A stretch of DNA of 64,000 nucleotides from Rhynchopus euleeides. Lineage: Eukaryota; Euglenozoa; Diplonemea; Diplonemida; Diplonemidae. The notes under the pieces were generated by a model. It searched no databases and was not told the DNA's origin. It saw only the letters and a list, made by a program, of their open reading frames with translations. Both the position numbers and the translations under genes were made by a program. Positions 20,978 through 32,154 of this stretch are shown here, one piece after another (positions within the stretch are counted from its first letter, which is position 1; the number at the start of each line of letters is the position of its first letter). Location: positions 620,001-684,000 of the forward strand of contig OY723243.1 in the NCBI GenBank assembly GCA_963210315.1, given 5' to 3'.

Positions 20978-21901
20978 TTATTTTTTCCCCGAACCCCCGC
21001 TCCCCGGGATCACGTGGGTCACTGTCCCACGTGACCTGTGCATGATCTCCTGGCAGGCGATGCAGAGACCATTGCACTTCACGCAGTGGTTGCGGAACCC
21101 TGGTTCTCTGGGCAGCGTCAGAAGGCACCCAGCACACTTTTTGGAGTTCTTCGGTGTGAGGGGCTGGTCGTGGAGGACGGACACCGGGATAATGTTGTGG
21201 CTGAACTGCATAGAGTTCTTCGTCTGGACAGGCATGGAGGCAAGCGTCAGCGAGTACTTCTCAGACACCCTGACGAGTTTGTCAAACTTGTCAGATTCGC
21301 GCGGGGGCAGCAGGTGCGATGCCAGACGCACCAGGACCTCGACATCTGTCGCCGCGTAGTCCAGAAGGTCCTGCGGCAGAGGGCGCTCCTGCCAGTCAAC
21401 GTCACCTGCATCAATGCCCTTCTTGTGTTTGAGAAGCTGATCCAGACGCTTGTCCTTACCCTTCTCGCTAATCTCGTCGATGACCCGCTTCAATCCACGC
21501 ACGCGGTACAGCAAGCCTGCGTACTCCCGAATGTAAGGTTTCCGCTGCTCCTGCGAAAGGGCATCAGCCAGCTGCATGTCAACCACACCCTTCAGGGAGA
21601 TACCCAGGAAGTGCTTCAGCACATCGCTGTCCATCCTGCAATCCCACAGCAGCTTCAGGATCCCGCTGTCCTCCAGCATCGGGCGCAGGTGCTGTGCTGC
21701 CGCCTTCCCGATGGCAGGCACATCGATCAGCAGCACGTGTTTGTCTGTGCCAATCTGCAGCAGCTCCAGGGTCCCCGTGCGCCCAAAATTCGTCCCTTCG
21801 CAGTCGACAGCAACATACTCGCTGCCCTCCAGCAGCTTCGCGCCGATCGCATCAGACAGGGCCTCTTCAGTGTTGATGAACCGCACCGACACGCCCTCCA
21901 T
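20978..21901 (-). CDS. DEDDy 3'-5' exonuclease domain protein, copy 3
   Basis: Single-exon 307-aa protein, ATG 21901 (MEGVSVRF). All DEDDy motifs are intact (VAVDCEGTN, WDCRMDSD, LDYAATDVEV), with the C-terminal CAGC / CVKC / CIAC cluster. It differs from copy 1 by scattered substitutions (for example KGKDKRLDQLLKHKKGIDAG in the variable loop) and ends sooner, at GSGGSGKK. The 5' flank does not share the TTTGCTACTTCACA string of copies 1 and 2, so the duplication boundary lies near the start codon here. First of the family in transcription order, so possibly the parent copy, though this cannot be settled by eye. Confidence 0.9.
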   Translation of the reverse strand: MEGVSVRFINTEEALSDAIGAKLLEGSEYVAVDCEGTNFGRTGTLELLQIGTDKHVLLIDVPAIGKAAAQHLRPMLEDSGILKLLWDCRMDSDVLKHFLGISLKGVVDMQLADALSQEQRKPYIREYAGLLYRVRGLKRVIDEISEKGKDKRLDQLLKHKKGIDAGDVDWQERPLPQDLLDYAATDVEVLVRLASHLLPPRESDKFDKLVRVSEKYSLTLASMPVQTKNSMQFSHNIIPVSVLHDQPLTPKNSKKCAGCLLTLPREPGFRNHCVKCNGLCIACQEIMHRSRGTVTHVIPGSGGSGKK

Positions 21902-22524
21902 CTTCCCACCTGGGGTGCTGTGATGTGCTGATGGGATCTAGGGCATACAACCTAACAGCTGTGGCAAGACCACCTCAGCTCCAAGTTGTCTCCGCAACCA
22001 CCTGGACAGCATGAGGGGCCTGCAACAGCATGTGACAGACACGGTGATCATGTGAGTTGAGAGACTGCAATGCGAATCTACACTAACAAAAGACTAACTT
22101 ACCTATCCCATCCGGCAGAACTGTTCCTGGTTTTGGGGGTGCAGACACCGCAGGACCACAGCACCCCATCTACTAGGGACGCTACTGGGTTACTCTTACT
22201 GGTTATTGGCACACCACGCTGCCGAAGGGCAAGGCAATATTGAAGGACACTACTTACCCAGAAAGGATACGGACGACAACGGAACAAAGGACAAGCTTAG
22301 TGTAAATACAGACGCACGATGGTTGCACCACAATCGTCTTATGCACACATCCAATACACCACACTTGCCCTATCCCAAACGAGGCAGGCGCAATGTGGCA
22401 CAGCACCGGGATGCCCAGTGCCACCCACTTGAAAAAGTGGGCAGCACGGCACTCGTTGCCACGCCACCGACTAACCAAACACACTGTTGTCCATAATGCG
22501 GAACTCACAGCCGCGTCACGAACC
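21902..22524. other. Intergenic, nothing recognised
   Basis: No domain-bearing frame, repeat or RNA signal was seen between the exonuclease copy 3 start and the 3' exon of the next gene. Confidence 0.5.
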
Positions 22525-23814
22525 TCAGCTGGCCTGTGCCGTCTGCACAGTCTTCCGCAGCCGTTGCGTGAATCTGCTCGACACGCTTGCATCCATCAGC
22601 GTCAGCGTATCATCCTGCACGTGCATCGCATCTTTGCAGGAGGGAACCTCCTTCCGCAGCCCCACCCCCCCGTTGGGTATCGCCCTCTGTTGTGGTGTTG
22701 GGTTGCCGCTGCACACACTGATTTACATTCATGCGTTGCCCATGACCCCTCTCCCCCTCCCTACGTGCCATACCGTCTCCTGCGCCACATGCGCACCATG
22801 CGATATCGAACACTTCTGCTGCCCCTCCGTATCGAGCCGCCGCGTTGTCACATGCCGCACTGTTGTTGGCCGCCACGATGCACCCCGCCCCTCCCACACA
22901 CCACCCCACCCTCCCCATTTGCCTCCCTTTGCACAACACGGCATACCTTGCTTTGACGTCAACACTGTCGGGTTCAGAACTGGCTCTGTATCTGCACCCA
23001 GGATTCCCGCAATAGACCGAGCATAGGCTGATGCAGGACGCGGCACGGTCCTCTTCGCTTTGGCCCCCATCCCGAGCGACCTCGCCGCCCTGACATGCGC
23101 CTGTGTGAAGCCATGCTGCAGCGTGGCGGCACGCTGCTGCGACTCCGCAGGGTGCTGCTTCCGCCACCCCGCCGCCTGCCACGCGTTGAGCTGCGTCGGC
23201 GCCACCTTATACGCGATGATATTCGGCCCCCCCAGCTGATACTTCTCCCCATCCGCCTTAAACCCCTGCTTCGGCACATACGGCGGATGCCTGATAAACG
23301 TCGACCGCGTGTGGCTCTGCCACGGATGCCCCTCCTGACTCTCCAGCAGCTGCGACGTGCCCCTGTTATTCACCGCCGCCCCATTCCCTGGGGGTTCCCG
23401 CACATACTCCACCGGGCCGCCTCCCAGGGGGCTGTCGGACCGCATCGGGGTTGCACTCTTCGGGCGTGGGACATGCCGTGCGTTGCCTTGATGCAGCGAG
23501 GTGCTGACCCCACCCCCAGCGGGGCGCACCCTCTTGTGCGACATGGCGAGCACAGCAATCCGCTTCATGTCGCACGCGCTCATAGGGCGTTGTCGGCCCA
23601 ACATTGCGCGCCTCTGCCTTTCTCTCTCATCAGCACGCTCCGAGATCCCGTGCCCCGACACCCGCTGGAACTCATAAGACGCAGGGCGTGCACCGGGGCC
23701 AGCAGAGTGCGGCCTGCGCGGCAGCTGCCCCGTGTTCTTCGGGTAGAACTCCCTCCGGTGCACAGTCGAGAAGGGTGAGTATTCGCTCTGCCGCTCTACA
23801 GCCGCGACGACCAT
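22525..23814 (-). CDS. Unknown protein with repeated RPxSA motifs, three exons
   Basis: Exons 23814-22947, 22859-22774 and 22686-22525 give 371 aa. Both introns are 87 nt (22946-22860 and 22773-22687), with donors GTATGCC and GTATGGC and acceptors AACAACAG and CACAACAG. The joins are phase 1 and phase 0, and the reading frame closes exactly. The protein is basic and Pro/Arg/Ser-rich with no enzyme motif. Four short motifs stand out: RRPHSAGP, QRPMSACD, PRPKSATP and PRPASAYA. RPxSA-type motifs are, to my knowledge, frequent in ciliary and basal-body proteins, so a flagellar role is a reasonable guess. The C-terminal exon is helical and charged (LRKEVPSCKDAM, then SSRFTQRLRKTVQTAQAS). Confidence 0.75.
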
Positions 23815-25056
23815 ACTGCCTACTGCCTAGGTGTGGGGTGGGGTGGGGCAACAGCACGCACCCCTGCGAGAAGTGGGAGCGTGTCGCGCAGGGGGTGGGG
23901 GTGGGGGGTGTGTGGGCAGGCGATGCGCAGAACCTGGTGGGGGGAGAGTGGGGTTGTGTGGTGTGGTGGAGTGGAGGTGGCGTTGCTGCGTGGTGGAGGG
24001 GGACGGGGGGTGGGTGGAGCGGGCGCCCCGGCATGAACCCAGCATCCTTGGTGGCACTCTGGCGGACTCCCCCTCCCCCAAAGCAGCACTCAACCTCGGC
24101 AAGAAGAAGCTTTGGAGGCGCGGGATGCCCACCGCACCGCACCACCCCCTCATTCAACCACCCCTTTCCCGACAGGCCCAACCAATCAAATTCGTTCTAC
24201 CGAACAACAGGTCACAACAGCATGGCAAGAGCCGTGCGTGGGATGCCATAAAGGCCCATGGGGGAGGAGGGGAAAGGAGGAAGGAAGGGCTGTAGCGGCG
24301 GCGGCAGCGGCGGTTGTCAAAACCTGCCCAACAAGCAACCTCGGCAGAGCCCCCCCCCCCCTCCCTCCCTCCCCCCAAGGACTCGAGAGTGGGACGTACA
24401 GAGACAGGTGGGAGGGTGGGGCAGGCAGGGTGGTTGTTGTGTGGTTGCGTTCCGTGAATTTTTTTGGCCAGAACGGATGACTGCGGGTTGCATTTTGCGT
24501 GAAGGGTGGGGGGGCGTGTGGGTGTTGCCCACCTTTTTCACCCCCTTCCCCTATGCCCGCTGTTTCGGAGAGAGCCCGTACAGCCGCACCGCCACCATAT
24601 GGATGGGGTTGTTCGCCAGAACAACGCCCAGCAGCCCGAGAGGTGGGATGACACGAAGAAGCCAGCAGGGACGGGTTGCCAACAGGAGTGGGGCGTGAGA
24701 GGGGGGGATACAGTACTCTACCTATACACACACACGGCAAAATGGGCTGTGATCCGCGCGGGGGTCAATCCCACTCAAAACGTTGCCACTACACGCACAT
24801 GCCTACAGACGACAGACACACACACACCCATCGGGGCGGAGGGGGGAGGGGAGGGGTATTTTTTTTGGCATTTTCCCACACACGGTGAATCGTTGCTTCA
24901 CATTGGCCTCCCACCCCTCCTCCCCCTAAACAAATACAACTTCTTCTAGGAACTGCAACAGACAGAGCAAAAAAAATAAACGACGCAGCCTGGGGAGGAG
25001 GCCGCACCAGGCCGCGAAGTGGGGGGGGAAGGGGGGACGGCGCTTCCCCCACAAGC
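23815..25056. other. Intergenic, G/C homopolymer-rich
   Basis: Long frames on both strands are composition artefacts (G-rich 23830-24020, C-rich 24345-24380, G-rich 24840-24860). A string around 24738 (AAAATGGGCTGTGATCCGCG) resembles 42360-42380, hinting at a minor dispersed repeat. No gene called. Confidence 0.5.
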
Positions 25057-27271
25057 CTAGTTCCTGATGGGTGCCAGGCGTGGCGACGCGCTGCGGGGCT
25101 GCTGCTTTTCGCGCGAGGCGTGTGTGGTTGCGGTGTGCGCCGACACCCCCGAGACGCTGCGGTGGGGCCTTTCAGAAGGGGGCAGGTCCGTCACGGCGCG
25201 CTTTTTTGAAGTGCGCAGCCGGTTCCGCTCCAGGGTCTGCTTCACACGCTCCGCGCGCTCCGCAGCCTCCTCCTGCTTCTGCACCTCACGCGCCTCCACC
25301 ATCTCCGAGAACTTCTGCGCGTTCTCCACAGCCATGCGCTGCAGATGCGACGCGTTGTGTATGATGTCCAGCGAGCACTCTATGCGCCGCTTCTGCTGCC
25401 CCCCCATCACGTCGTAGCACGCCACCATCTGCTTGAGGGACGACAGCAGCGCCTCCACCTCGTCATACCGCGCCTCGTGCACAGAGGTGAAGCGCCATCG
25501 GGTGTTCCGCAGCTGCCTCCCATGCACCGCCTCGATGTAATCCGCGAGGTAGGCAAAGGCAACGTGGAACCCGCCGAGCGCCTGCTCCGGGTCGCCCCAC
25601 ACGGAGAATGCATCCCCGCAGAAGGCGTAGTCGGTGTAGACGTTGATCCCCAGGCCCTTCAGCACCATCATGGCTTCGTCAAGCTTGGCCAGGCGCTCCG
25701 GCGAGCCCTCCTCACCCATGGTCTCCACGAGGAGGCGGTCCAGACCTGCTGCCTCTCTGTCGCGCGCTGCGACGATGCGCTGCAGGTCGTCTTCCAGCTT
25801 CCTGTTCAGCGCAACGCACTCTGCGTGGTAGGCCTCGGCCTGGGCTTTGTTGGCACGGACGTGGTGCCGTTTGCTGTCCAGCTCGGCCTTCTGTGCGGTG
25901 AGCTGCTTCAGCTCCTGCTGCACCGCCTCGCGCCGCAGCTCGCGCTCCTGCATCTCTGTTTGCGACGCTGCGAAGAAGCGGGATGCGCTCTTCACAATGG
26001 TGTCGTGCTCCACCTGCAGGTCGTGCAGCTCCTCGGCTGTCCTCCTCAGCAGGTCATCCGCATCGATGTGCCTATCCTCGAGGTCCCGCAGGTGCTCCTC
26101 CTTGCTGCACAGCACCGCCACGAGGGGGGCGTCCAGGTCGTCCCCCTCCACCTCTGCCGACAGCGCCCCTGCGTGCGTGCGCCGGATCTCCTCCTCAGAG
26201 TCCTCCTTCTCACGCAGCGTTGCACAGAGCCCCTCATACTCATCCTGCAGTGCCTGTGTTAGGGGTTGGTTGGTTGGTTCGGTGAGAGAGAGTATGTTGC
26301 ATTGTTGCCAGCCACCCAACGCAGTTTCAGGCAAACCGAGGCCCCACTTCGTGGCAGGGTGATGATTGGTTGCGTCTCTTGCGGGTTGCGGGGTGTGGCC
26401 CCCAGGGGCCTGTCCAGCTCGAGATGGCGAGAAGATGCAGACAAGAAGACGACAACCCCCATCCATGCCAGGCTGCAGCAGGGTGGACGACAAGGGGGAA
26501 CCTGGGTAGGGGGGCACATGCCTTGACAAACCACTCCTGCTCTGCTTTGGTGCGTTCGGCATCCACCCAGCGCTGATCCGCAAGGGCTTGCGCGTCCTCC
26601 TCCTCCTGAGCAAGGCGCACCAGCTGCATCGAGATAGCCCTGTGTGTGTGTGAGGTGGCAGTGGGTCCCGCGGTTCCGCTCCAGAGGCAACCCCCTCCCG
26701 GGGGGGAATAGTATTTTGGGTGAGGGGAAGGGGAAGGGGCGACGCCGTGGCGGATACAACACAGAGGCAACGTCTCCCCTCTCGGGGGATCTCTACTTAG
26801 GCTCCCCAGGATAGCACAATGCACGCTGGGGTGTGGCACACTAGGTTGGCGCTTGAAGTCGTCCCTTCTGCCAAAAAAAAACAAAACTATGTTGCCTGAC
26901 GGCGTGTCAAGTCCAGCCACATACCGCATCTCCCGCTGCAGCGCGTCTATTCGCAACACATTCTGATCGTGCACTGCTTCGAGCCCCGAGATCTGTTGTG
27001 GCAGTACGGTAGAGAGCAACGAAAGCCAAAGGGATCCCCGGCAGGACAAAATGTTGCGGAGTGGGGCACACACCTCAGCCTGCACGTCTGCCTCATCGAA
27101 GCTCTCAAACGGCGTCTGCATGTCAGACGTGTCGTGGGTCACCCCTGCGCCCCGGTGTTGGGGCTGGTAAGCGTTGTCCCAAGCGAAGTGGGGGTCGACA
27201 TGGTCTGCATCCCTCACAGCCACACCGCCGCAGTACACGCCTGTGCCCTGCAGGCCATCGCCCCCCTCCAT
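25057..27271 (-). CDS. Coiled-coil protein, four exons
   Basis: Exons 27271-27074, 26992-26925, 26639-26528 and 26253-25057 give 524 aa. Introns are 81, 285 and 274 nt; donors GTGTGTG, GTATGTG and GTCAAGG (the weakest), acceptors AACAG, CACAG and CACAG. Joins give VQAE/ISGLEAVHD, REM-R/AISMQLV and EWF/ALQDEYEG with the frame kept. From about residue 70 to 300 the sequence is almost pure heptad-type helix with many Glu, Lys, Arg, Leu and Ala. A globular insert (~residues 300-380, with GINVYTDYAFCGDAFSVWGD and DYIEAVHGRQLRNTRWRF) follows, then more helix and a basic Ser/Arg/Pro tail (REKQQPRSASPRLAP). Probably structural, cytoskeletal or axonemal. Its start lies 370 bp from the telomere-like insertion. 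Confidence 0.75.
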
Positions 27272-27653
27272 GGGGAGGCGGGGTGAGGCGTCCCGCCCTG
27301 GCAGGAGGAGTGAGTGGGTGGGTGAGTGGGTGGGTGGCGGTGAGAAGAGGCGGTGTGGCAACAAAGGGCAAAGGGGTGCTGCACCTGTGGGGGGGGTGAG
27401 GGAGACGGGGATGGAGGGGGGGGGGGCGCTGGCGGTGGGGTTCTGTTGCTGAGGTATCCCCTTCTGCTTCTCTCTCTGCCTCCCTCCAGGCAGATCCGTG
27501 TGCAATCCCTTCTCTCGCAGCCATCGGAGAGCACAGAAGAAGATTTGCATGAACAGGGGGGAGAGGGGTGTCACACATTGCCACCCACACACCGGATCGA
27601 TCATGGCATGGCGTGGTGTCATCATATCAAAGAGAATCAAAGGGGGTCTTCGC

Positions 27654-30600
27654 AGGCCTCTGGCTAATTCTGGGGCCGGACTTAACGTTGGGCCGGAGGG
27701 GGGGGGGGGGGGGGGGCCCTACCCTACCCTACCCTACCCTACCCTACCCTACAGCACGTCGGGGGTACCCACAACCCGACCCAACCCTACCCTAGGGTGA
27801 GGGTTGGGTACCCATAACCCGACCCAACACGACCCTACCCAACCCAGGGGTCAGGGCCAGGGTTGATCCTAGACCCAACCCAACCCAAGGGTTAGGGTCA
27901 GGGTTGACCCCAGACCCTACCCAACCCTAGGGTAAGGGTCAGGGTTGACCCTAGACCCTACCCAACCCTAGGGTTAGGGTTAGGGTTAACCCTTGACCCA
28001 ACCCTAGGGATAGGGTTAGGGTTGACCCTAGACCCTACCCTAACCCTAGGGTTAGGGTCAGGGTTAACCCTAGACCCTACCCAACCCTCGGGTTAGGGTC
28101 AGGGTTGACCCTAGACCCTACCCAACCCTAGGGTTAGGGTCAGGGTAAACCCCTAGACCCTACCCTAACCCTAGGGTTAGGGTTAGGGTTAACCCTTGAC
28201 CCAACCCTAGGGTTAGGGTCAGGGTTAACCCTAGACCCTACCCTAACCCTAGGGTTAGGGTTAGGGTAAACCCTTGACCCAACCCTAGGGTTAGGGTCAG
28301 GGTTGACCCCAGACCCTACCCAACCCTAGGGTAAGGGTCAGGGTTGACCCTAGACCCTACCCAACCCTAGGGTTAGGGTTAACCCTTGACCCAACCCTAG
28401 GGATAGGGTTAGGGTTGACCCTAGACCCTACCCTAACCCTAGGGTTAGGGTCAGGGTTAACCCTAGACCCTACCCTAACCCTAGGGTTAGGGTTAGGGTA
28501 AACCCTTGACCCAACCCTAGGGTTAGGGTCAGGGTTGACCCCAGACCCTACCCAACCCTAGGGTTAGGGTTAGGGTTAACCCTTGACCCAACCCTAGGGT
28601 TAGGGTTAGGGTTAACCCTAGACCCTACCCTAACCCTAGGGTTAGGGTTAACCCTTGACCCTACCCTAACCCTAGGGTTAGGGTTAGGGTTAACCCTTGA
28701 CCCAACCCTAGGGATAGGGTTAGGGTTGACCCTAGACCCTACCCTAACCCTAGGGTTAGGGTCAGGGTTAACCCCAGACCCTACCCTAACCCTAGGGTTA
28801 GGGTTAGGGTTAACCCTTGACCCAACCCTAGGGTTAGGGTCAGGGTTGACCCCAGACCCTACCCAACCCTAGGGTTAGGGTTAGGGTTGACCCTAGACCC
28901 TACCCTAACCCTAGGGTTAGGGTCAGGGTTAACCCTAGACCCTACCCTAACCCTAGGGTTAGGGTTAACCCTTGACCCAACCCTAGGGTTAGGGTTAGGG
29001 TTAACCCTAGACCCTACCGAACCCTCGGGTTAGGGTCAGGGTTGACCCTAGACCCTACCCAACCCTAGGGTTAGGGTCAGGGTTAACCCTAGACCCTACC
29101 CTAACCCTAGGGTTAGGGTTAGGGTTAACCCTTGACCCAACCCTAGGGTTAGGGTCAGGGTTGACCCTAGACCCTACCCTAGGGTTAGGGTTAGGGTTAA
29201 CCCTAGACCCTACCCAACCCTCGGGTTAGGGTTAGGGTTAACCCTAGACCCTACCCAACCCTAGGGTTAGGGTTAGGGTTAACCCTTGACCCAACCCTAG
29301 GGTTAGGGTCAGGGTTAACCCTAGACCCTACCCTAGGGTTAGGGTTAGGGTTAACCCTAGACCCTACCCAACCCTCGGGTTAGGGTCAGGGTTGACCCTA
29401 GACCCTACCCTAACCCTAGGGTTAGGGTCAGGGTAAACCCTAGACCCTACCCAACCCTAGGGTTAGGGTTAACCCTTGACCCAACCCTAGGGTTAGGGTT
29501 AGGGTTGACCCTAGACCCTACCCTAACCCTAGGGTTAGGGTCAGGGTTAACCCTAGACCCTACCCTAACCCTAGGGTTAGGGTTAACCCTTGACCCAACC
29601 CTAGGGTTAGGGTTAGGGTTAACCCTAGACCCTACCGAACCCTCGGGTTAGGGTCAGGGTTGACCCTAGACCCTACCCAACCCTAGGGTTAGGGTCAGGG
29701 TTAACCCTAGACCCTACCCTAACCCTAGGGTTAGGGTTAGGGTTAACCCTTGACCCAACCCTAGGGTTAGGGTCAGGGTTGACCCTAGACCCTACCCTAG
29801 GGTTAGGGTTAGGGTTAACCCTAGACCCTACCCAACCCTCGGGTTAGGGTTAGGGTTAACCCTAGACCCTACCCAACCCTCGGGTTAGGGTCAGGGTTGA
29901 CCCTAGACCCTACCCTAACCCTAGGGTTAGGGTCAGGGTAAACCCTAGACCCTACCCAACCCTAGGGTTAGGGTTAACCCTTGACCCAACCCTAGGGTTA
30001 GGGTCAGGGTTGACCCTAGACCCTACCCTAGGGTTAGGGTAGGGTATAGGGTTAACCCCAACCCTGATCCGAGGGTTGGGTCGGGTCTAGGGTTCACCCT
30101 GACCCAAACCCGAACCCTAGGGTAGGGTTGGGTCTAGGGTGAACCCTAACCCTAGGGTCGGGCAGGGTCTTGGGTTAACCCCCAACCCTAACCCTCGGGT
30201 TGGGTAGGGTATAGGGTTAACCCTAACCCTAGGGTTGGGTTGTGTATAGGGTTAACCCTAACCCTAACCCTAGGGTAGGGTTGGGTCTTGGGTTAACCCT
30301 AACCCTAGGGTTGGGTTGGGTATAGGGTTAACCCTAACCCTAGGGTGAGGGTAGGGTATAGGGTTAACCCCAACCCTAACCCTAGGGTTGGGTAGGGTAT
30401 AGGGTTAACCCTAACCCTAGGGTAGGGTTGGGTCTTGGGTTAACCCTAACCCTAACCCTAGGGTTGGGTTGGGTCTAGGGTTAACCCTAACCCTAACCCT
30501 AGGGTAGGGTTGGGTGTAGGGTTGGGTTGGGTCTAGGGTTAACCCTGACCCTAACCCTAGGGTAGGGTCTAGGGTTAACCCTAACCCTAGGGTAGGGTTG

Positions 30601-31181
30601 GGTCTAGGGTTAACCCTGACCCTAACCCTAGGGTAGGGTTGGGTGTAGGGTTGGGTTGGGTATAGGGTTAACCCTGACCCTAACCCTAGGGTAGGGTCTA
30701 GGGTTAACCCTAACCCTAACCCTAGGGTTGGGTAGGGTGTAGGGTTAACCCTAACCCTAGGGTAGGGTTGGGTCTAGGGTTAACCCTGACCCTAACCCTA
30801 GGGTAGGGTCTAGGGTTAACCCCAACCCTAACCCTAGGGTTGGGTAGGGTGTAGGGTTAACCCTGACCCTAACCCTAGGGTTGGGTAGGGTATAGGGTTA
30901 ACCCTAACCCTAGGGTGAGGGTAGGGTCTGGAGTTAACCCCAACCCCAACCCTAGGGTTGGGTAGGGTCTAGGGTCACCCGTAACCCTCGAAATCGGGCC
31001 CAAATCGCCAAAATGGGCACCCCTCGAAAAAAAAATTCGAAAAGGTCCCCCTACCCACACCTGGAAATTACCAAAAAATCTGGGACCCCGGCGGCCCCAA
31101 CCCTAGGGTAGGGTAGGGTAGCCCCCCTCCCCCCCCCGGCACGGAGAAACTTAACGTTCGACCCGAATTAGCCAGAGGCCT
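27654..31181. mobile_element. Telomere-like repeat block bounded by inverted repeats and a 10-bp target duplication
   Basis: About 3.5 kb. Both ends read inward as AGGCCTCTGGCTAATTC (17 identical bases), then a short AACGTT-containing spacer, GCCGG, a poly-G run and CCCTACCCTACCC. GGGTCTTCGC occurs directly on both outer sides (27644-27653 and 31182-31191). Removing the block and one copy rebuilds an intact MITE. This is what a single insertion event leaves. No protein is encoded; the only non-repetitive part is ~30985-31100. Confidence 0.75.
27719..30985. repeat. Array of alternating CCCTAA/TTAGGG-like units
   Basis: Units of CCCTA(A) alternate every 20-30 bp with units of (T)TAGGG, so the array is made of many small near-palindromes (typically CCCTAGGGTTAGGG...GGGTTAACCC) rather than one-direction telomere repeat. 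Variants such as GGGTCAGGG, CCCTAGACCC and CCCTTGACCC recur. A 618-bp higher-order repeat is visible: the rare string CCCTACCGAACCCTCGGG occurs at ~29012 and ~29630 with matching flanks. Beyond ~30050 the unit changes to a GGGTTGGGT(A/C)TAGGG flavour. Confidence 0.9.
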
Positions 31182-31287
31182 GGGTCTTCGCTGGTCGTTA
31201 TCCTTCGTCAATCTTCGTCAGTTTTCAGCCAATCCAAGAGGGAATGCACCAAAATGCACTGACGATCACCCCGTAGCGAAGACACCC

Positions 31288-32154
31288 AAAAGCAAATGAC
31301 AAAAGAGCAAAAAAAAAGCAAGGCAAATTATGTCGTGGAAAAATCAGCGGCACGGCAGGGATATAATATGGCGGGGTGAGGCCTGTGCTCGACAGTGGAG
31401 GAAAGTGGATGCCCTTTAGCAAAAGAGAGCGTCGCACTGGGACAGGGTTTGAGACAGAGGCAAGCCCCCCCCCACCCCTGTGTGGAATGGCGAGAGGGGA
31501 GATAAACAGGCAGGAAAAGAGCGAACGGGGGGGGACGGAGGGGACACAGCTGCGCAGCAAAACCTCCTCCCAAAAAAGCAGGGCAGCTTATCGGCTGCAT
31601 ATCGCCCGCCCTGCCTTTGCACCTTGCGTTGTCCCCCAGCACACGCCGCCACTGCAGAGAGCTATGCCCCACACACACAGCCCCCGCCAAGGGGCGGGGG
31701 AGGGTGGGGGACACGCTGCGCCGTTGTGGCGGGGTGTGCCGGGTTGGACAGGTTGGGTCAGGTTTGACGGATTGGAGGGGGGGTGCAGCAGCAGCAGCAG
31801 TGGTGGTGGCGGTGGCCCCGTTCCCAACAGGGCGGGTCGCACCGAACAGAAAGGGCAAGGGCAAGAGGAACCTGGAAAGATCTGAAGTTGGGGGGAAAGC
31901 GCCCTGACGCCCGCACCACGCACACAGGCTGTGTGTGTCCGTGTACAGCCATGCGGTGTGTGCGCGCACCGCGGGGGCAGCCCCACAGGAATCAGAGATA
32001 ATAAAGTGTGCCCTTTTGAAATTTCTATCGGCGGGCGAAATCGGACTGAAAGGGGTGGGGATGTGAAGGGGAGGGGATCGCGTGGGTGTATTGTATCGCA
32101 GCACCTGTAGTGTCCCCTCCCTTCCGGCACGTCACCACGCTCACGCGAGGCTGA
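31288..32154. other. Intergenic, no supportable gene
   Basis: A 258-codon minus-strand frame (31328-32104) is Pro/Ser/Thr-rich without domains and is not called. Contains a short CAG run (~31788-31800) running into TGG repeats. Confidence 0.5.

Larger units (their letters stand above)
27642..31287. mobile_element. MITE, family B, interrupted by the telomere-like element
   Basis: A ~106-bp MITE whose left tip (GGGGGTCTTCGC, 27642-27653) is separated from its body (31182-31287) by the telomere-like block. The outer ends are GGGGGTCTTCGC and GCGAAGACACCC (one mismatch), flanked by AAA on both sides (27639-27641 and 31288-31290). The body matches the intact copy at 50339-50446, including TTCGTCAGTTTTCAGCCAAT. 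Confidence 0.8.

Noticed and set aside
27719..30985. A chromosome end (true telomere)
   Set aside because: Repeat direction alternates, the block has inverted unique ends, and normal genes lie on both sides.
27700..31000. CRISPR array
   Set aside because: There are no constant repeats separated by unique spacers; the units are variants of telomere motifs.
31328..32104. 258-codon minus-strand gene before the LPMO
   Set aside because: Pro/Ser/Thr-rich composition with no fold-like pattern and no ATG-proximal signal.
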